Source of the DNA: Lysobacterales bacterium
GTDB taxonomy: Bacteria; Pseudomonadota; Gammaproteobacteria; Xanthomonadales; Xanthomonadaceae
Length of the DNA stretch: 64,000 nt
Direction: 5' to 3'
Assembly (NCBI GenBank): GCA_017302135.1
Contig: JAFLDZ010000006.1
Location: 98,706-162,705 of the forward strand
Shown: piece by piece, positions 1 through 10,483 of the stretch
Position numbering within the stretch: position 1 is the stretch's first letter
Layout: each line of letters begins with the position of its first letter
Notes under the pieces: model-generated
Databases searched by the model: none
What the model was told of the DNA's origin: nothing
The model's input: only the letters and a program-made list of their open reading frames with translations
Program-made: the position numbers and the translations under genes

Positions 1-927
1 CGCGAAAAATTCTATCGCCGCTTCAAACCGTTTCGCGGCGGCAAGAAGCATCAGCCGCAGGACAGCTATTCGCTGCGTTGCATTCCGCAGGTGCACGGCG
101 CGGTGCGAGACGCGGTGGCGCAGGCCAAGCGGGTGTTCGAGATCGAGCTGAATTCGGTCACCGACAATCCACTGGTGTTCCCGGACGCGCGCGCCGAGCA
201 CGTCGAGCAGCAGGTGATTTCCGCCGGCCATTTCCACGGCATGCCGCTGGCGCTGGCGATGAGCTACGTGAAAGCGGCCATCCCGGTGCTGGCGTCGATC
301 AGCGAGCGCCGGCTCAACAAACTCGTCGATCCCGCGACCAACGACGGCCTGCCGCCGTTCCTGATCGGCAACGAAGACGCCACCGAATCCGGCTTCATGA
401 TCGTGCAGTACACCGCCGCCGCGATCGTCAACGATCTGGCCAGCCGCGCGCATCCGGCCTCGGTGTATTCGATTCCGACCAGCGCGAATGCCGAGGATCA
501 CGTGTCGATGGGCGCCAACGAAGCGCGCCATGTGCTGTCGATGGCCGACGACCTGGGCAAGGTGCTGGCGCTGGAGCTGATCACCGCCGCGCAGGCGCTG
601 GATCTGCGCCGCGACATGATCAACGCCGCGCGCGACCTTGCCGATCGTGCCGACGCCGTGCAGCTCGCCGCGAAAGTGCAGGGCGGCCCGCAGTCCGTCG
701 ACGAAAGTCACGGCGAGTTTCTGGCCGAAGTCGAGGCGCTGCGCGTTGAACTGTCGGCCGCCGAACCTTTCCATCCGGGCCGGGCGGTGGCCGCCGCGCA
801 CGAAGCGATCCGCGCCCGCGTGCCGTTCCTCGAACGCGACCGCGCGCTGGATGTCGACCTCGCCGCCGCGATGGTGCTGGTCCGCGAGGGCAGCGTGCTG
901 GCGGCTGCGCATGCGGTGAACGACTGA
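1..927 (+). CDS. hutH: Histidine ammonia-lyase, C-terminal part (5' end outside window)
   Basis: This is the last ~308 residues of histidine ammonia-lyase, which deaminates L-histidine to urocanate, the first step of histidine use. The frame is open from base 1 and reads through the family stretch QDSYSLRCIPQVHGA, then the 'ELNSVTDNPLVF' and 'GHFHGMPLA' segments of the aromatic ammonia-lyase fold. The family is about 510 residues long, so roughly 200 N-terminal residues, including the Ala-Ser-Gly that forms the MIO cofactor, lie upstream. The remaining hut genes, if adjacent, would also be upstream. It ends 127 bp before the histidine biosynthesis regulator, so degradation and synthesis genes are neighbours here. 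Confidence 0.95.
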   Translation, partial: REKFYRRFKPFRGGKKHQPQDSYSLRCIPQVHGAVRDAVAQAKRVFEIELNSVTDNPLVFPDARAEHVEQQVISAGHFHGMPLALAMSYVKAAIPVLASISERRLNKLVDPATNDGLPPFLIGNEDATESGFMIVQYTAAAIVNDLASRAHPASVYSIPTSANAEDHVSMGANEARHVLSMADDLGKVLALELITAAQALDLRRDMINAARDLADRADAVQLAAKVQGGPQSVDESHGEFLAEVEALRVELSAAEPFHPGRAVAAAHEAIRARVPFLERDRALDVDLAAAMVLVREGSVLAAAHAVND

Positions 928-989
928 GTCGTTCGACCGTCCTCTCCTTGTGGCAGCAGCGACTTCCGACGCCCCCAGAGCGGCGCAGG

Positions 990-1018
990 TTGACAGATTC
1001 AGGCCGGGTCATTAACGT
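990..1018 (+). promoter_or_regulatory. Predicted promoter of the his operon
   Basis: A perfect -35 hexamer TTGACA (990-995) is followed after 17 bp by TAACGT (1013-1018) as a weak -10. The -10 lies inside the palindrome at 1011-1034, so a repressor bound there would block RNA polymerase. The promoter is inferred by eye. The -10 matches consensus at only three of six positions. Confidence 0.5.
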
Positions 1019-1034
1019 ATTAGCACGTTAATAC
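1011..1034 (+). promoter_or_regulatory. Predicted operator of the TrpR-family his regulator
   Basis: Two overlapping perfect inverted repeats lie here. ATTAACGT (1011-1018) pairs with ACGTTAAT (1025-1032) across 6 bp, and GTATTA (1017-1022) pairs with TAATAC (1029-1034) across 6 bp. The inner 18-mer GTATTAGCACGTTAATAC resembles the architecture of the E. coli Trp operator (GTACTAG...CTAGTAC). It sits 21 bp upstream of the regulator gene and over its probable promoter, as expected for an autoregulated his operon. Binding is not proven. Confidence 0.65.
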
Positions 1035-1054
1035 ATTGATTCGCGCGATCCATC

Positions 1055-1381
1055 ATGAAGCAACGCCCCCAGCCGGTTCCCGATCGCGATGCCGAGGCTG
1101 CCCTCGACGCGCTGTCGCGTGCGCTGGCGGGGCTGTCGAAGCCGGAGGCGGTGCGCGCGTTTCTCGTGGATCTGTGCACGCCGGCCGAACTGGAAGCCAT
1201 GGCCGACCGCTGGAAAGTGGTGCCGCTGTTGCTCGAAGGCGTGCCGTATCGCGAAATCCACGACCGCACCCTCGTCAGCGTCACCACCATCGGCCGCGTC
1301 GCGCGCACGCTCGAACGCGGCGCCGGCGGCTACGGCCTTGCCATCGAACACCAGCAGCGACCGAGCGGTCGCCGCGCCTGA
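1055..1381 (+). CDS. TrpR-family (YerC/YecD) transcriptional regulator of the his operon
   Basis: A 108-residue protein of the YerC/YecD branch of the TrpR superfamily. These are small helix-turn-helix repressors that often lead histidine operons and have been called HisR in comparative regulon studies. Residues ~30-95 carry the TrpR-like core: '[14 protein letters not shown]' is followed by a recognition unit '[20 protein letters not shown]'. It is the first gene of the operon, 11 bp before hisG, and has a palindromic operator directly upstream. It probably senses histidine or a pathway product and represses its own transcript; the ligand is inferred. The C-terminal ~13 residues are not conserved in character. 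Confidence 0.85.
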   Translation: MKQRPQPVPDRDAEAALDALSRALAGLSKPEAVRAFLVDLCTPAELEAMADRWKVVPLLLEGVPYREIHDRTLVSVTTIGRVARTLERGAGGYGLAIEHQQRPSGRRA

Positions 1382-1392
1382 GGATTCCATAC

Positions 1393-2319
1393 ATGCAACG
1401 TACTTCCGCCGCCACCGAGCGCGATCGCCTGCGCATCGCCATCCAGAAGAGCGGGCGGCTCAGCGAACCCGCGCTGGCGCTGCTCGCCGCCGCCGGCCTG
1501 AGCTGGCAGGAAAGCCGCGACAAACTTTTTTACTACGGCGAATCGCTGCCGGTGGATCTGCTGCTGGTGCGCGACGACGATATTCCGGGGCTCATCGCCG
1601 ATGGCGTCTGCGATCTGGGCATGGTCGGTCGCAATGTGCTGCTGGAGCAGTCCTACGAACGCGAGTCGCGCGGCGCGCCGCCGGCGTTCCGCGAGTGGCG
1701 CGCGCTCGGTTTCGGTCGCTGCCGGCTGATGTTCGGCATTCCCGCCGAATGGACGTGGGCGCCGGAGACGCAGTTGCCGGGCAAGCGCATCGCGACGAGT
1801 TATCCCGCGCTGTTGGCGCGCTGGCTGTCGGATCGCGGCATTCCCGCCGACGTGGTGACGATGTCCGGTTCGGTCGAAATCGCCCCGCGCCTGGGCCAGG
1901 CCGATCTGGTCTGCGATCTGGTGTCCAGCGGCGCGACCCTCGTCGCCAATGGCCTGAAGCCGATCGAAGTCGTGCTCGACAGCGAAGCGGTGCTCGCCGG
2001 ACCGGCCGATGGTTTCAGCGACGTGCGCGCGGGGATCGCCGATCTGCTGCTGCGCCGGCTCGATGGCGTGATGAAGATCCGCGACAGCAAGCTGCTGATG
2101 TTCCAGGCATCGCGCGCAGTGTTGCCGGGACTGATGCAACTGCTGCCGGACGCCGAACCGCCGACGGTGATGGCGCTCGACGGTCACCACGACGGTACCG
2201 GCGATGTCGCACTGCAGGCGCTGTGCCACGGCGTGATGACCTGGCAACGGCTCGAAGATCTCAAACGCGCCGGTGCGCGTGGTCTGATGGTGCTCCCCGT
2301 GGAAAGGATGCTCGCATGA
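1393..2319 (+). CDS. hisG: ATP phosphoribosyltransferase (long form)
   Basis: Catalyses the first, committed step of histidine synthesis, joining ATP and PRPP to give phosphoribosyl-ATP. At 308 residues it is the long form with a C-terminal ACT-like regulatory domain, so histidine feedback inhibition is expected without HisZ. The PRPP-binding signature is visible as '[18 protein letters not shown]' (~residues 175-192). The start ATG at 1393 is preceded by GAGGA at good spacing; open frame continues upstream but overlaps the regulator gene. The stop overlaps the hisD start by 4 bp (ATGA). Confidence 0.96.
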   Translation: MQRTSAATERDRLRIAIQKSGRLSEPALALLAAAGLSWQESRDKLFYYGESLPVDLLLVRDDDIPGLIADGVCDLGMVGRNVLLEQSYERESRGAPPAFREWRALGFGRCRLMFGIPAEWTWAPETQLPGKRIATSYPALLARWLSDRGIPADVVTMSGSVEIAPRLGQADLVCDLVSSGATLVANGLKPIEVVLDSEAVLAGPADGFSDVRAGIADLLLRRLDGVMKIRDSKLLMFQASRAVLPGLMQLLPDAEPPTVMALDGHHDGTGDVALQALCHGVMTWQRLEDLKRAGARGLMVLPVERMLA

Positions 2320-3659
2320 ACGCCCCGCTCGGAAACAGAATCGGTCTGAACCTGCTGACCTGGGACACGCTGGACGATGCCGGCCGTCGCGCCGCGCTGC
2401 GCCGGCCCACCCAGGACTCCGCCGCTGCGGTGCGGTTGGGCGTCGGCAAGATCGTCGCCCGCGTCCGTGCCGACGGCGATGCCGCGCTGCGCAAATTCTC
2501 ACGCCTGCTGGATCGCGCCGCGCTGGATGTGTTCGAAGTCACGGCGGAGGAATTCCTCGCCGCCGAGGCGTCGCTGGATCCGACGCTCAAGGCCGCGATC
2601 ATCGATGCATCGCAACGCATCGATGCCTTTCATCGCGATGGCGGCATGACCGAATACGTGGTCGAAACCGCGCCCGGCGTGCAGTGCCGGCGTGTGGTGC
2701 GTCCGATCGCGCGCGTCGGCCTGTACATTCCCGCCGGCAGCGCGCCGCTGCCGTCGACGATGCTGATGCTGGGCGTGCCCGCGCGCATCGCCGGCTGCCA
2801 GGAAGTGCTGGTGTGCACGCCGCCGCGCGCCGACGGCACGGCCGATCCGGCGGTGCTGTTCGCGGCGAGCCAGTGCGGCGTGAGCAGAGTCTTCAAGCTC
2901 GGCGGCGCGCAGGCGATCGCCGGGATGGCGATCGGTACCGAAAGCATTCCCGCCTGCGACAAACTGTTCGGCCCCGGCAACGCCTGGGTGACCGAAGCCA
3001 AGCGTCAGGTCTCGACTGTCGAAGGCGGCCCGGCCATCGATATGCCGGCGGGGCCGTCGGAACTGATGGTGATCGCAGATGGCGGCGCCAACCCGGCGTT
3101 CGTCGCCGCCGATCTGCTGTCGCAGGCGGAGCACGGCCCGGATTCGCAGGTGATCCTGCTCAGCGACTCCGATGTGCTGATCGCGCACGTCGCGCGTGCG
3201 CTGGTGATCCAGCTCGCGCAGTTGCCGCGCGCGGCGATCGCCCGCGAAGCGCTGGCGCAGTCGCGATTGATCCGTGTGGCCACGATCTCCGATGCATTCG
3301 ACGTCAGCAATCGCTACGCGCCGGAGCATCTGATCCTCGCGCTGCGCGAGCCGGAGGCGTGGCTGGATCGCGTGCGCGCGGCGGGTTCGGTATTCCTCGG
3401 CGACTACGCCGCCGAAGCGGTGGGCGACTACTGCAGCGGCACCAATCACGTACTGCCGACCGGCGGCGCGGCGCGTGCATGGAGCGGACTGTCGGTAGCG
3501 AGTTTCCAGACTGGGATCAGCGTGCAGAGCGTCTCCGCTGCGGGCCTGCAGCGCATCGGCCCCAGTGCGATCCGCATCGCCGAAGCCGAAGGGTTGCAGG
3601 CGCACGCCAATGCGGTGTCGATCCGGATCGCAGCGGCGGAGGCGGAAGCCTCGAAATGA
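2316..3659 (+). CDS. hisD: Histidinol dehydrogenase
   Basis: Zinc enzyme that carries out the last two steps of histidine synthesis, oxidising histidinol to histidine with two NAD+. The 447 residues match the usual length. '[12 protein letters not shown]' and '[11 protein letters not shown]', which carries the Gln and His zinc ligands, are visible, followed by '[11 protein letters not shown]' in the C-terminal half. The start is fixed by the ATGA overlap with hisG, and the stop overlaps the hisC start in the same way, so translation is probably coupled along the operon. Confidence 0.97.
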   Translation: MNAPLGNRIGLNLLTWDTLDDAGRRAALRRPTQDSAAAVRLGVGKIVARVRADGDAALRKFSRLLDRAALDVFEVTAEEFLAAEASLDPTLKAAIIDASQRIDAFHRDGGMTEYVVETAPGVQCRRVVRPIARVGLYIPAGSAPLPSTMLMLGVPARIAGCQEVLVCTPPRADGTADPAVLFAASQCGVSRVFKLGGAQAIAGMAIGTESIPACDKLFGPGNAWVTEAKRQVSTVEGGPAIDMPAGPSELMVIADGGANPAFVAADLLSQAEHGPDSQVILLSDSDVLIAHVARALVIQLAQLPRAAIAREALAQSRLIRVATISDAFDVSNRYAPEHLILALREPEAWLDRVRAAGSVFLGDYAAEAVGDYCSGTNHVLPTGGAARAWSGLSVASFQTGISVQSVSAAGLQRIGPSAIRIAEAEGLQAHANAVSIRIAAAEAEASK

Positions 3660-4765
3660 GCGTGCCGTTCGCGACCGACCCGAAGCCCGGCATCCTCGAT
3701 CTGGTTCGCGAGGATCTGCGCGCATTCGCCGGCTACTCGTCCGCGCGCAGTCATGCGGTCGACGGAAGCATCTGGCTCAACGCCAACGAGTCGCCGTGGG
3801 CGAATGCCGCCGACGCTGACGGCATGCTGCGCCGTTACCCGCAGCCGCAGCCCGAAGCGCTGCGCGCGAGACTGGCCGAGGTCTACGGCGTGCGCCCCGA
3901 ACAATTGTTGATCGGTCGCGGCAGCGATGAGGCCATCGATCTGCTGGTGCGCGCGCTGTGCCGTGCCGAGCACGACCCGATCGTGATCGCGCCGCCGGTG
4001 TTCGGCATGTATGCGGTGTGCGCTCGACTGCAGGGCGCGCCGCTGATCGAAGCGCCGCTGGTCGAAGCGGCGCACGGCTGGGTCACCGATCTGGATGGGA
4101 TGCGTGATCTCGCCATCGCGCGGCGCGCGAAGATCGTGTTCCTGTGTTCGCCAGGAAATCCGACCGGCGAACTGATTCCGCTCGCGGCGGTACGCGCATT
4201 GGTGCAGTCGCTGGCCGGGCGCGCACTGGTGGTGGTCGACGAGGCTTACATCGAATTCGCGGATGCGCCGTCGGCCGCGACGCTGATCGACGAATATCCG
4301 AACGTCGCCGTCCTGCGCACGCTTTCCAAATTGCACGCGCTGGCCGGTGCGCGGATCGGCTGCGTGCTGGCCGACCCCGCATTGATCGCGGTGCTGCGCC
4401 GCTGCCAGGCGCCGTATCCGGTGCCGCAGCCCTGCGCCGAACTCGCGTTGCGCGCGCTGGAACCGGCGGCGCTCGCGGAAGCCTCTGCGCGGGTCGAAAC
4501 GATCCGCGCGGAGCGCGAACGGATGTTCGCAAGGCTGCCGCAGTTCGATGGCGTTCGAGTGGTGTATCCAAGCGCCGGGAATTTCCTGCTGGTGCGATTC
4601 GACGATGCCGACACCGCGTATCGCCGGCTGCTGGCAGCGGGCGTGGTCGTTCGCGACATGCGCGCGACGCCGGGGCTCGGCGATGCGCTGCGCATCACCG
4701 TCGGTCTGCGTGAAGAGAACGACGCGGTCTTCGCCGCGCTGCGCACGCAGGAGGCCGCAGCATGA
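3656..4765 (+). CDS. hisC: Histidinol-phosphate aminotransferase
   Basis: PLP-dependent class I/II aminotransferase converting imidazole-acetol phosphate to histidinol phosphate. The 369-residue protein shows 'SPGNPTGE', 'VVDEAYIEF' (PLP-ring aspartate) and '[14 protein letters not shown]', with the PLP Schiff-base lysine at about residue 225. It overlaps hisD by 4 bp (ATGA) and hisB by 4 bp. The arginine-rich C-terminal segment is typical of the HisC fold. Confidence 0.96.
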   Translation: MSVPFATDPKPGILDLVREDLRAFAGYSSARSHAVDGSIWLNANESPWANAADADGMLRRYPQPQPEALRARLAEVYGVRPEQLLIGRGSDEAIDLLVRALCRAEHDPIVIAPPVFGMYAVCARLQGAPLIEAPLVEAAHGWVTDLDGMRDLAIARRAKIVFLCSPGNPTGELIPLAAVRALVQSLAGRALVVVDEAYIEFADAPSAATLIDEYPNVAVLRTLSKLHALAGARIGCVLADPALIAVLRRCQAPYPVPQPCAELALRALEPAALAEASARVETIRAERERMFARLPQFDGVRVVYPSAGNFLLVRFDDADTAYRRLLAAGVVVRDMRATPGLGDALRITVGLREENDAVFAALRTQEAAA

Positions 4766-5844
4766 GCGCGCTCAAGCCGATCCTGTTCGTCGACCGCGAC
4801 GGTACGTTGATTCGCGAGCCGGTGGATTTCCAGATCGACGCCTACGACAAGCTCGCCTTCGTCGACGGCGTGATTCCGGCGATGCTGCGGCTGCGCGATG
4901 CGGGCTACGATTTCGTGATGGTGACCAACCAGGACGGGCTTGGCACCGAAGCGTTTCCGCAGGCCGATTTCGACGGCCCGCATGCGCTGATGCTGCAGAT
5001 CTTCGAAAGTCAGGGCCTCCGCTTCCGCGATGTGCTGATCGACCGCAGTTTTCCGCATGAGAACTCGCCGAACCGCAAACCGGCGCTCGGTCTGATGCAG
5101 CCGCTGCTGCGCGATCGCAGCATCGATTGGGCGCGCTCGGCGATGGTCGGCGATCGCGAGACCGACATCCAGTTCGCCGCCAATCTGGATATTCGCGGCT
5201 TCAAGCTGAAGTCGCCGCAGTTCGGCGATGGTGTCGACTGGGCGCACATCGCGCATGTGCTGGTCGATGTGCCGCGTACCGCGACGGTCGAACGGAAAAC
5301 GAAGGAAACGCGGATCGTGGTCGAAGTGGATCTCGACCGGGAAGCCGATCCTGATGTGCACACCGGGCTTGGCTTCTACGACCACATGCTGGAGCAGTTG
5401 GGCAAGCACGGCGGTTTCGCGCTGCGGCTGCGCTGCGACGGCGATCTGCATATCGATGAACACCACACGGTCGAGGACTGCGCGCTGGCGCTGGGACAGG
5501 CGCTGCGTCAGGCGCTGGGCGACAAGCGCGGCATCGGCCGCTACGGATTCACCCTGCCGATGGACGAAGCGCAGGCGAGTGCGACGCTGGACTGGTCCGG
5601 TCGCCCGTACTTCGTGTTCGACGGCGCGTTCAAGCGCGAGAAAGTCGGCGACCTCGCGACCGAGCTGGTGCCGCATGTGTTCCGCTCGCTGTGCGAAACC
5701 GCTGGCCTGAACCTGCATCTCTCGGTGCGCGGCGACAACGACCATCACCAGATCGAGGCCTGCTTCAAGGCAGTCGCGCGCGCGCTGCGGCAGTCCTTCA
5801 AGCGCGAAGGCGATGCGCTGCCCAGCACCAAGGGCACGCTGTGA
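4762..5844 (+). CDS. hisB: Bifunctional histidinol-phosphatase / imidazoleglycerol-phosphate dehydratase
   Basis: A fusion enzyme catalysing two steps. The N-terminal ~165 residues are an HAD phosphatase with 'FVDRDGTLI' (nucleophile Asp11, Asp13) and '[12 protein letters not shown]', which removes phosphate from histidinol phosphate. The C-terminal ~190 residues are the manganese dehydratase, with '[15 protein letters not shown]', '[17 protein letters not shown]' and '[14 protein letters not shown]' supplying the metal ligands. The 360-residue length matches E. coli HisB. It overlaps both neighbours. Confidence 0.97.
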   Translation: MSALKPILFVDRDGTLIREPVDFQIDAYDKLAFVDGVIPAMLRLRDAGYDFVMVTNQDGLGTEAFPQADFDGPHALMLQIFESQGLRFRDVLIDRSFPHENSPNRKPALGLMQPLLRDRSIDWARSAMVGDRETDIQFAANLDIRGFKLKSPQFGDGVDWAHIAHVLVDVPRTATVERKTKETRIVVEVDLDREADPDVHTGLGFYDHMLEQLGKHGGFALRLRCDGDLHIDEHHTVEDCALALGQALRQALGDKRGIGRYGFTLPMDEAQASATLDWSGRPYFVFDGAFKREKVGDLATELVPHVFRSLCETAGLNLHLSVRGDNDHHQIEACFKAVARALRQSFKREGDALPSTKGTL

Positions 5845-6482
5845 GCGATTCGACCCGCAATGATCTGGCGCTGATCGATGCCGGCGGCGCGAATCTCGGC
5901 TCGGTGCGCTATGCGCTGGGCCGGATCGGCGCGCAGCCGCGTCTCGTGCGCGATGCCGACGAACTGGGCGTGCCCGAGCGGATCATCCTGCCCGGCGTCG
6001 GTGCCGCGGCGCCGTCGATGGCGCTGCTGCGCGCTCGCGGGCTCGATGCCGCGCTACGCGCCAGCACGGCGCCGCTGCTCGGTGTCTGCGTCGGGATGCA
6101 GCTGCTGTTCGAGTCGTCGGAAGAAGGCGATGTCGATTGTCTCGGCCTGCTGAAAGGCCGCGTGCGCAAACTCTCCGGCGGTCCCGGATTGCGCGTGCCG
6201 CACATGGGCTGGAACCGACTGCGAAAGCGCCTCGATGCGAACGGCGACAGTCCGCCGCTGCTCGACGGCATCGACGAAGGTGCGCACGCGTATTTCGTGC
6301 ACAGCTACGCGGTACTGGTCGATGATGAGACCGATGCCTGCGTGCTCGCCGAAAGCGATCACGGCCAGCGCTTCGCGGCGGTGGTCGGCAGCGGCAAGCG
6401 CTACGGCGCGCAGTTCCATCCCGAACGTTCGTCTGCGGCTGGGCTGCAGTTGCTCGACAACTTCCTGAAGCTTCCGGCATGA
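5841..6482 (+). CDS. hisH: Imidazole glycerol phosphate synthase, glutaminase subunit
   Basis: Class I glutamine amidotransferase that feeds ammonia to HisF. The 213 residues carry the nucleophile Cys83 in '[10 protein letters not shown]' and the His193/Glu195 pair in 'AQFHPERS'. I chose the GTG at 5841 because it overlaps the hisB stop (GTGA), the pattern used throughout this operon, and it places the first beta strand '[14 protein letters not shown]' at the N-terminus. Longer upstream starts would run inside hisB. Confidence 0.95.
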   Translation: MSDSTRNDLALIDAGGANLGSVRYALGRIGAQPRLVRDADELGVPERIILPGVGAAAPSMALLRARGLDAALRASTAPLLGVCVGMQLLFESSEEGDVDCLGLLKGRVRKLSGGPGLRVPHMGWNRLRKRLDANGDSPPLLDGIDEGAHAYFVHSYAVLVDDETDACVLAESDHGQRFAAVVGSGKRYGAQFHPERSSAAGLQLLDNFLKLPA

Positions 6483-7228
6483 CTACCCCAGTCGTCGACT
6501 TCACCGCGTATCCCGCCATCGATGTCCGCGACGGTCGCGTCGTGCGCCTGCAGCAGGGCGACTACGATCGCGAGACGCGCTACGCCGACGACCCGTTCGC
6601 GGTCGCGATGCGTTACGCCGATGCCGGCGCGCGCTGGCTGCATCTGGTCGATCTCGACGCCGCGCGCGCGGGCGGTTACACGCTCGCACCGCTGCTGCGC
6701 AGCATCGCCGACGACGGCCGCCTGCAGGTGCAGACCGGCGGCGGCGTGCGCGACGAGGCGGCGGTCGCGTCGATGCTCGAACACGGCGCATCGCGCGTGG
6801 TGATCGGTTCGCTGGCGGTGCGCGAACCGGCGTCGGTCGACATCTGGCTGCAGCGTTACGGGGCCGAGCGCATCACCATCGCGCTGGATACGCGCCAGGA
6901 CGAGGCCGGCGCTTGGCAACTGCCGATCCACGGCTGGACCGAGCGCGCGGAGCTCGATCTCGACGCCTGCCTGCGCCGCTACCGCGATGCCGGTGCGAGA
7001 CATCTGTTGTGCACCGATATCGCCCGCGACGGCATGATGCGTGGCCCGAATATCGATCTGTACCGGATGATCGTGGCGCGCGGAGAAGGTTTCGCGCTGC
7101 AGGCGAGCGGCGGCGTTCGCGATGTCGCCGACATCCTCGCTGCGCGCGAAGTCGGCTGCAGCGGTGCGGTGCTCGGCCGTGCGCTGCTGGAAGGCGGCAT
7201 GGCCATCGAAGACGCGCTGACATGTTGA
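6479..7228 (+). CDS. hisA: ProFAR isomerase (phosphoribosylformimino-AICAR ribotide isomerase)
   Basis: TIM-barrel Amadori isomerase that converts ProFAR to PRFAR, the HisF substrate. It has 249 residues. The half-barrel repeat is visible as '[13 protein letters not shown]' at the N-terminus (catalytic Asp15) and '[14 protein letters not shown]' in the second half, each with a following 'SGGV' or 'TGGGV' phosphate-binding strand. It overlaps hisH by 4 bp and hisF by 7 bp. Confidence 0.96.
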   Translation: MTTPVVDFTAYPAIDVRDGRVVRLQQGDYDRETRYADDPFAVAMRYADAGARWLHLVDLDAARAGGYTLAPLLRSIADDGRLQVQTGGGVRDEAAVASMLEHGASRVVIGSLAVREPASVDIWLQRYGAERITIALDTRQDEAGAWQLPIHGWTERAELDLDACLRRYRDAGARHLLCTDIARDGMMRGPNIDLYRMIVARGEGFALQASGGVRDVADILAAREVGCSGAVLGRALLEGGMAIEDALTC

Positions 7229-7992
7229 GCGTACGCATCGTGCCGTGTCTGGATGTGCGCGACGGCCGCGTCGTCAAGGGCGTCCGGTTCCGCGATCACG
7301 TCGACATGGGCGACATCGTCGAGTTGGCGTGCCGCTATCGCGATGAAGGTGCGGACGAGCTGGTGTTCTACGACATCGGCGCGAGTCCGGACGGCCGCGC
7401 GGTCGATGTCGACTGGGTCGAACGCGTCGCTTCGGTCATCGATATTCCGTTCTGCGTCGCCGGCGGCATCCGCAGCGTCGACACCGCGCGGCGCGTGCTG
7501 TTCGCGGGCGCCGACAAGGTGTCGATCAATACGCCGGCGCTGGAACGGCCGGCGCTGATCACCGAAATCGCCGACGCCTACGGCAGCCAGTGCGTGGTGG
7601 TCGGCATCGACTCGATGCGCGATGCCGACGGCGTCTGGCGGGTGCGCAGCTACACCGGCGATCCGGACAAGACCCAAGCGCTGCGCAAGTCGACGCTCGA
7701 CTGGGTGCGTGAAGCGCAGGCGCTGGGCGCGGGCGAGATCGTGCTCAACTGCATGGACAGCGACGGCGTGCGCAAAGGTTACGACCTCGAACAGCTCAAA
7801 GCGGTGCGCGCGATCTGCCATGTGCCGCTGGTCGCCTCCGGTGGTGCCGGTGCGGTCGAACATTTCGTCGACGCGTTCCGCGAGGCCGATGTCGACGCCG
7901 CGCTGGCCGCGAGCGTGTTCCATTCCGGCGCGATCGCGATCCCGGAACTCAAGCGCGCACTGCGCGCGCAAGACATCGAGGTCAGGCTGTGA
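7222..7992 (+). CDS. hisF: Imidazole glycerol phosphate synthase, cyclase subunit
   Basis: TIM-barrel cyclase partner of HisH. It uses channelled ammonia to make imidazole glycerol phosphate and AICAR. The 256 residues begin '[20 protein letters not shown]' with catalytic Asp11; the second catalytic Asp lies in 'VVGIDSMRD'. The start ATG at 7222 lies inside the hisA end, and the stop overlaps the hisI start. Paralogous to HisA next door, as in all his operons. Confidence 0.97.
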   Translation: MLSVRIVPCLDVRDGRVVKGVRFRDHVDMGDIVELACRYRDEGADELVFYDIGASPDGRAVDVDWVERVASVIDIPFCVAGGIRSVDTARRVLFAGADKVSINTPALERPALITEIADAYGSQCVVVGIDSMRDADGVWRVRSYTGDPDKTQALRKSTLDWVREAQALGAGEIVLNCMDSDGVRKGYDLEQLKAVRAICHVPLVASGGAGAVEHFVDAFREADVDAALAASVFHSGAIAIPELKRALRAQDIEVRL

Positions 7993-8615
7993 ACGAGAAT
8001 CCTCCCATCGAAACATCGGCGCTCGATATCGAATCGCTCGCCTGGGAAAAACAGTCGGGCCTGCTGCCGGCGATCGTGCAGGACGCGGATTCGCGTCGCG
8101 TGCTGATGCTGGGCTACATGTCGCGCGAGGCGCTGGCCACGACGATCGAATCGGGGCAGGTCACGTTCTACAGCCGCAGCAAGCAGCGGCTGTGGACCAA
8201 GGGCGAAAGCAGCGGTCATGTGCTGACGCTGGTGGGTCTTGAAGTGGATTGCGACAACGACACGTTGCTGGTGCAGGCGCGTCCGCAGGGGCCGACCTGC
8301 CATCTTGGCACCGTGAGCTGTTTTCCGAATGCGCCCGGCGATGTGCTCGGCGATCTGGATGCGCTGATCGCCAAACGCGCGATCGATCTGCCGGCGGGCA
8401 GTTACACCACCAAGCTGTTCGAAAGCGGCATCAAGCGCATCGCGCAGAAAGTCGGCGAGGAAGGGCTGGAAACCGCGCTGGCGGCGGTGGTCGAAGACGA
8501 CGATGCGTTGTTGGGCGAAGCGGCGGATCTGCTGTATCACCTGATCGTGCTGCTGCGCGCGCGCGGGTTGGATCTCGATGCCGTGAAGCGGACGTTGGCG
8601 AAGCGCCGCAGTTGA
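7989..8615 (+). CDS. hisI: Bifunctional phosphoribosyl-AMP cyclohydrolase / phosphoribosyl-ATP pyrophosphatase
   Basis: Fusion (HisIE) catalysing steps 2 and 3 of the pathway. The N-terminal ~115 residues are the zinc cyclohydrolase, with '[12 protein letters not shown]', '[19 protein letters not shown]' and Cys ligands in '[18 protein letters not shown]'. The C-terminal ~85 residues are the MazG-like pyrophosphatase, with '[13 protein letters not shown]' and '[13 protein letters not shown]'. The GTG start at 7989 overlaps the hisF stop. This is the last gene of the operon; a hairpin follows its stop codon immediately. Confidence 0.96.
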   Translation: MNENPPIETSALDIESLAWEKQSGLLPAIVQDADSRRVLMLGYMSREALATTIESGQVTFYSRSKQRLWTKGESSGHVLTLVGLEVDCDNDTLLVQARPQGPTCHLGTVSCFPNAPGDVLGDLDALIAKRAIDLPAGSYTTKLFESGIKRIAQKVGEEGLETALAAVVEDDDALLGEAADLLYHLIVLLRARGLDLDAVKRTLAKRRS

Positions 8616-8640
8616 TAGGGTGCGCCAAAGGCACACCCTA
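8616..8640. terminator. Hairpin between convergent hisI and the diguanylate cyclase gene
   Basis: TAGGGTG (8616-8622) pairs with CACCCTA (8634-8640), with an inner CC/GG pair. The stem starts right after the hisI stop and ends 7 bp before the stop of the convergent gene. There is no T tract, so it may be a REP-type palindrome that shields both 3' ends rather than a classical terminator. Confidence 0.5.
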
Positions 8641-8647
8641 TGTGCTG

Positions 8648-10483
8648 TCACGCAGCCGTGATCGACGTGCGCACGCAATCCCGGCCGTTGGCTTTCGCGC
8701 TGTACAGCGCCTGATCCGCCACCGACAGCGCTGCATCGGAATCGATATCGGCCTCCGGTTCGACCGTGTGTACGCCGATGCTCGCGGAGACGCGCAGGCG
8801 ATGTTCGCCGCTGCTGCATAACTCCTCGACCAACCGTTTTCGGACACTCTCGGCCACGCTGACCGCGCTGCGCAGGTCGTGTCCGGGCAGCACGGCGACG
8901 AATTCCTCGCCGCCGAAGCGCGCCAACAGCGAGGTTTCGTGCACGCGCAGCGACTGTCCGATCCGCTGCGCGGCCCAGCGCAGGCAATCGTCGCCGGCCA
9001 GGTGCCCGTATTTGTCGTTGATCGATTTGAAATGGTCCAGATCGATCATCAGCAGCGACAGCGGCTGCTTCTGTTCGCGCGACTCCTTCAACAGCAGCTC
9101 GAAGTTTTCGTGGAAGTGGGTGCGGTTGTAGAGACCGGTGAGGCCGTCGCGGCGGCTGGAATCGCGCAGCCGGCGGTGGGCGTCCTCCAGTTGCATCAGC
9201 GTGCTGCGCACTTCCTGGGTGCGCTGCGCGACCTTGCGTTCCAACTGCAGATTGGCTTCGGCGGCGATCCGCTCGTTCTCGTTGCGCAGCGATGCGTAGC
9301 GATAGCTCAATGCGATCGACAGCAGCAGCATTTCCAGCGCCGAACCGATCTGCACGCCGTATTCGGTCATCATGTTTTTCGGCAACAGGCCGAAGGCGAG
9401 CGCGGCGATCATCGCGGCGCCGGTCAGGAACACCGCCCACGCGACCAGGAACAGACGCGCCGGCATGTAGCCGCGGCGGAGAACGACGATCGCGACCGTC
9501 ACCGTCCACAGCACGCTGACGATCACCGCGCGGGTGGCCCATGGCGTGGCGATGCGATACGGCAGCCACAGCGCTGCGACACCCAGCGCGACGCAGACGG
9601 CGATGACGCAGAGGCTGACGATGTTGCCGCGCGGGAAGCGCTTCGGCAGTTCGAGGAAATTGCGCGAGAACTGCTGCATGCCGACGATCGCGAGGCAGAT
9701 CGACAGCGGCACCGCGACATTCGCCAGCCACGGACTGTTGGGCCACAGATGCTCGAAGCTGTAACCGTTGAGCGTGAACAGCACCAGGCCGAATGCGCTG
9801 ATGTGGAATAGATACCAGAAATAGCTGGCATCGCGCAGGGTGATCCACAGCACCAGGTTGTAGACGAACAGCGCGAGCAGAATGCCGTAGTACACGCCCA
9901 TCACGAACTGCGCGTCGCGCGAGAGCGACGTGAACGCGGCCGGCGTGTACAACTCCAGCGGCACCTGCATCGAACTCTGGCTTTGGGTGCGCACCAGCAG
10001 ATCCACGGCTTCGCCCGGCGGCAGCGCGATCCGGAAATTCGGATGGCGATAGGAAATGCTGCGCGCCGAGAACGGCAGGGAATCGCCGCTCGCGTGCTGG
10101 ACGATATGCCCGTCCGGATAGCGCAGATACACATCGACACGGTCGAGCAGCGCGAAACTCTGCACCAGCATCCAGTAGGGCTCGTCGGGATTCTGGTTGA
10201 CGACCTTGGCGTGGAACCAGTACGCGCCTTCCTGGAATCCGAAGGCGGTCTTGCCGTTGGGCACACGCTCGAAACGACCGGCGGCGATCAGCCGCCATGC
10301 CTCATCGGCGGAATCGACCGCGCGCTTGTCGTGCAGATAGCTGAGGTACGGCGTGAGCTGCAATGCATCGGTGCGGTCGTCCAGCTCCGCTGGCGGTGCA
10401 TTGGCCGCAGGGCAGCCGGTCGCGAACAGCACCACAACCGCCGCCAAGGCGATTGCCCATAACCAGGTGCTTCGAAACGGCAT
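8648..10483 (-). CDS. Membrane diguanylate cyclase with 7TMR-DISM sensor
   Basis: A 611-residue c-di-GMP synthase. The N-terminus has a hydrophobic segment ending 'LFATGCPA', which may be a lipoprotein or uncleaved signal, then a ~150-residue periplasmic beta-sandwich sensor of the DISM extracellular type ('EGAYWFHAKVVN'). A seven-helix membrane block (~residues 185-385) and a short coiled coil follow. The C-terminal GGDEF domain (~445-605) has an intact 'RFGGEEFVAVL' active site, so it should be catalytic. No I-site RxxD was confirmed. It converges on the his operon and is divergent from the phosphoesterase gene at 10606. The ligand is unknown. Confidence 0.93.
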   Translation of the reverse strand: MPFRSTWLWAIALAAVVVLFATGCPAANAPPAELDDRTDALQLTPYLSYLHDKRAVDSADEAWRLIAAGRFERVPNGKTAFGFQEGAYWFHAKVVNQNPDEPYWMLVQSFALLDRVDVYLRYPDGHIVQHASGDSLPFSARSISYRHPNFRIALPPGEAVDLLVRTQSQSSMQVPLELYTPAAFTSLSRDAQFVMGVYYGILLALFVYNLVLWITLRDASYFWYLFHISAFGLVLFTLNGYSFEHLWPNSPWLANVAVPLSICLAIVGMQQFSRNFLELPKRFPRGNIVSLCVIAVCVALGVAALWLPYRIATPWATRAVIVSVLWTVTVAIVVLRRGYMPARLFLVAWAVFLTGAAMIAALAFGLLPKNMMTEYGVQIGSALEMLLLSIALSYRYASLRNENERIAAEANLQLERKVAQRTQEVRSTLMQLEDAHRRLRDSSRRDGLTGLYNRTHFHENFELLLKESREQKQPLSLLMIDLDHFKSINDKYGHLAGDDCLRWAAQRIGQSLRVHETSLLARFGGEEFVAVLPGHDLRSAVSVAESVRKRLVEELCSSGEHRLRVSASIGVHTVEPEADIDSDAALSVADQALYSAKANGRDCVRTSITAA

